Shown one piece after another: positions 6,075 through 7,062 of a stretch of DNA of 7,062 nt; positions within the stretch are counted from its first letter, which is position 1, and each line of letters opens with the position of its first letter. The stretch is from Candidatus Dojkabacteria bacterium. Its GTDB lineage: Bacteria > Patescibacteriota > Dojkabacteria > B142 > WJKM01. The stretch spans positions 1 to 7,062 of the forward strand of contig JAGQLH010000072.1 in the NCBI GenBank assembly GCA_020429465.1, written 5' to 3'. The notes beneath the pieces are model-generated. The model was not told where the DNA came from and did not search any database. It saw only the letters and a list, made by a program, of their open reading frames with translations. The position numbers were made by a program, and so were the translations under genes.

Positions 6075-6517
6075 TGCCTTATATCGATTCTGCATATATC
6101 AAAGCTAGAGTGGACGACACTACCCTAAAAAACCTTACAAAGGAAAGAGGTGGTGCTGATGCAATAGATGAAGCGGTAATAGCTGCTAAAATCGCAGATG
6201 CCCAAAGTATTGTTGACTCTAAAATCGCAAAAAGATATACGACTCCAGTCACTTCTCCAAGTGACAGGTTAAAGCAGTTAACATTCGATATAGCATTATA
6301 CAATATTTACAGAATACATAAAACGCACAAGATGGACGAAGAAGTTAAATTTTCTTACGAGCAAGCTCTAAGAGATTTAACTAGAATCGAAGACGGAAAG
6401 AGTGACTTAGTTGGGGTGAGTGAATTAACAAGCTCACCCAACAAAGTCCTTGCTTATGTAACAACTAAGACAACAGATTTGAAAATGAGTAAATCAGTAT
6501 TGAATAATTACAGATGA
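6074..6517 (+). CDS. DUF1320-like head-tail connector protein (Mu gp36-like)
   Basis: A 147-residue, mostly helical protein. The pattern 'YI....IKARVDD..L..LT......ID..VI.AKIADAQSIVDSKIAKRYTTPV' (residues 3-59), followed by LKQLTFDIALYNIYR (66-80) and YEQALRDLTRIEDGKSDL (95-112), is that of DUF1320, the Mu gp36 type. These proteins are thought to act as head completion or adaptor subunits under the portal. It starts with a TAATG overlap but without a strong ribosome binding site, so it probably depends on translation of the upstream gene. It ends with an ATGA overlap. A long stem-loop lies within its last third (6404-6448). All eight arginines use AGA or AGG. Confidence 0.82.
   Translation: MPYIDSAYIKARVDDTTLKNLTKERGGADAIDEAVIAAKIADAQSIVDSKIAKRYTTPVTSPSDRLKQLTFDIALYNIYRIHKTHKMDEEVKFSYEQALRDLTRIEDGKSDLVGVSELTSSPNKVLAYVTTKTTDLKMSKSVLNNYR
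6404..6448 (+). other. Strong stem-loop inside the DUF1320 coding sequence
   Basis: The left arm GACTTAGTTGGGGTGAG (6404-6420) pairs with the right arm CTCACCCAACAAAGTC (6433-6448). From the base, the pairing is GACTT/AAGTC, an A-A mismatch, GTTGGG/CCCAAC, one bulged G (6416), and TGAG/CTCA, closing a 12-base loop. That makes 15 base pairs. No U-tract follows, so it does not look like an intrinsic terminator. It stands out against AT-rich coding sequence. Confidence 0.7.
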
Positions 6518-6951
6518 TAAAAGAGCAAAAACAAGCCTTAGTAACAACACTTACAGATGCTGGATTTACAAATACAACTGTTCTTTCAAAGATATTTCCA
6601 AAATCTATAGAAGAAGCAGAGCAATTGGCATTAGATGCAACCAACTCTGAAGCCACTATTTATGTTTGTTATTCAGGTAGAGATTGGGGAAACACAGCAA
6701 GAAGAAGAGTAGGACCTCCGGGTGGAGAAACAACACTGCAATTTTCTTTGTTTATATACTCGCCTTATGTCGATACGGCAGAGGATAATGACATTGAGGT
6801 ATTAACAGATAAAATCGCAGAAGTTCTATTTAATAATGATTATACATTATTGAGTGACCAAGCATCTCCAGTTCCAACTTCGAATGGAGACTTATATGAG
6901 ATTATTTTCAATGTAAGTATTAAGAAGAGATATAACGGTGGGACAGTATAA
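6514..6951 (+). CDS. DUF1834-like tail-completion protein (Mu gp37-like)
   Basis: A 145-residue alpha/beta protein. It begins with a helix (EQKQALVTTLTDAG), then IYVCYSGRDWG (49-59), a strand/helix core LQFSLFIYSP (75-84), a helix TDKIAEVLF (98-106) and the ending LYEIIFNVSIKKRY (127-140). This layout, its size and its place straight after a DUF1320 gene match Mu gp37 (DUF1834), a protein between head completion and tail sheath genes. The start forms an ATGA overlap with the upstream stop; no strong ribosome binding site is present, so reinitiation is likely. It ends in a TAATG overlap with the next gene. The exact role (tail terminator or neck protein) is inferred from synteny. Confidence 0.7.
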   Translation: MIKEQKQALVTTLTDAGFTNTTVLSKIFPKSIEEAEQLALDATNSEATIYVCYSGRDWGNTARRRVGPPGGETTLQFSLFIYSPYVDTAEDNDIEVLTDKIAEVLFNNDYTLLSDQASPVPTSNGDLYEIIFNVSIKKRYNGGTV

Positions 6952-7062
6952 TGGAAAGAATACTAATAATTGACGATTTTATTACATCTCGATTAGCTGT
7001 AAAGATTAGAATTAAGAGCAAGTTCAAAGATAAATTTATCATTGATATGGCAGGTAGCATGG
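6951..7062 (+). CDS. Unrecognised phage protein, N-terminal 37 codons only
   Basis: An open frame from the ATG overlapping the preceding stop (TAATG) to the window edge. GGTGG (6937-6941), nine bases upstream, is a plausible ribosome binding site. The visible N-terminus begins MERILIIDDFITSRLAVKIR and continues with basic and hydrophobic residues (KSKFKDKFIIDMAGSM). No domain can be recognised in so short a part. By position in Mu-like gene order it could be a small gp38-like protein or another neck/tail gene, but the sequence does not show this. Confidence 0.65.
   Translation, partial: MERILIIDDFITSRLAVKIRIKSKFKDKFIIDMAGSM

Noticed and set aside
6404..6448. Reading the DUF1320 hairpin as a rho-independent terminator
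   Set aside because: No run of T follows the right arm, the loop is long, and it lies within coding sequence with coupled genes downstream.
6079..6656. Two further minus-strand open frames (6079-6303 and 6465-6656)
   Set aside because: Both lie opposite the DUF1320 and DUF1834 genes and show no family pattern.

Overview
The window is part of a tailed bacteriophage or prophage (caudovirus). It holds the DNA-packaging and head-assembly genes plus the first connector and tail-completion genes. The DNA is AT-rich. Most genes have clear Shine-Dalgarno sequences (for example GGAGG six bases before the capsid start), and TGA is used as a stop. This points to a low-GC bacterial host reading the standard bacterial code. 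The sequence alone does not identify the host genus, and no integrase, tRNA, att site or host gene is present to help.

Layout. Positions 1-3030 form a leftward operon. It starts with a ParB-domain/DNA methyltransferase fusion (3030-1612), followed by the terminase small subunit (1615-992) and the terminase large subunit (from 1020, running off the left edge). Adjacent genes overlap. Positions 3031-3200 are a non-coding divergent region. It carries an unusually GC-rich block of short repeats (3088-3153) with a possible leftward promoter on one side and a possible rightward promoter on the other. Positions 3201-7062 form a rightward operon: a ClpP-like head maturation protease with a scaffold-like C-terminal half, the major capsid protein, two small proteins, a DUF2190-type decoration protein, a DUF1320-type connector, a DUF1834-type (Mu gp37-like) protein, and the start of an unrecognised gene. 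Most junctions in this operon are TAATG or ATGA overlaps.

How the genes work together. The terminase pair would recognise and pump phage DNA into the procapsid. The methyltransferase could modify phage DNA. The rightward genes would build, mature and decorate the procapsid and close the head-tail interface. The rightward gene order (protease/scaffold, capsid, small protein, DUF1320, DUF1834) resembles the head block of Mu-like phages, while the large terminase is of the PBSX type, so the module looks mosaic. No portal gene lies between terminase and protease. It probably lies to the left of the window.

Points most worth attention: a strong internal ribosome binding site and in-frame ATG at 3819 that would yield a separate scaffold protein from inside the protease gene; the repeat block abutting both divergent promoter candidates; a long hairpin inside the DUF1320 gene; and a clear difference in arginine codon use between the two arms. 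None of this amounts to proof of a new system. The divergent control region and the nested scaffold are the best leads.
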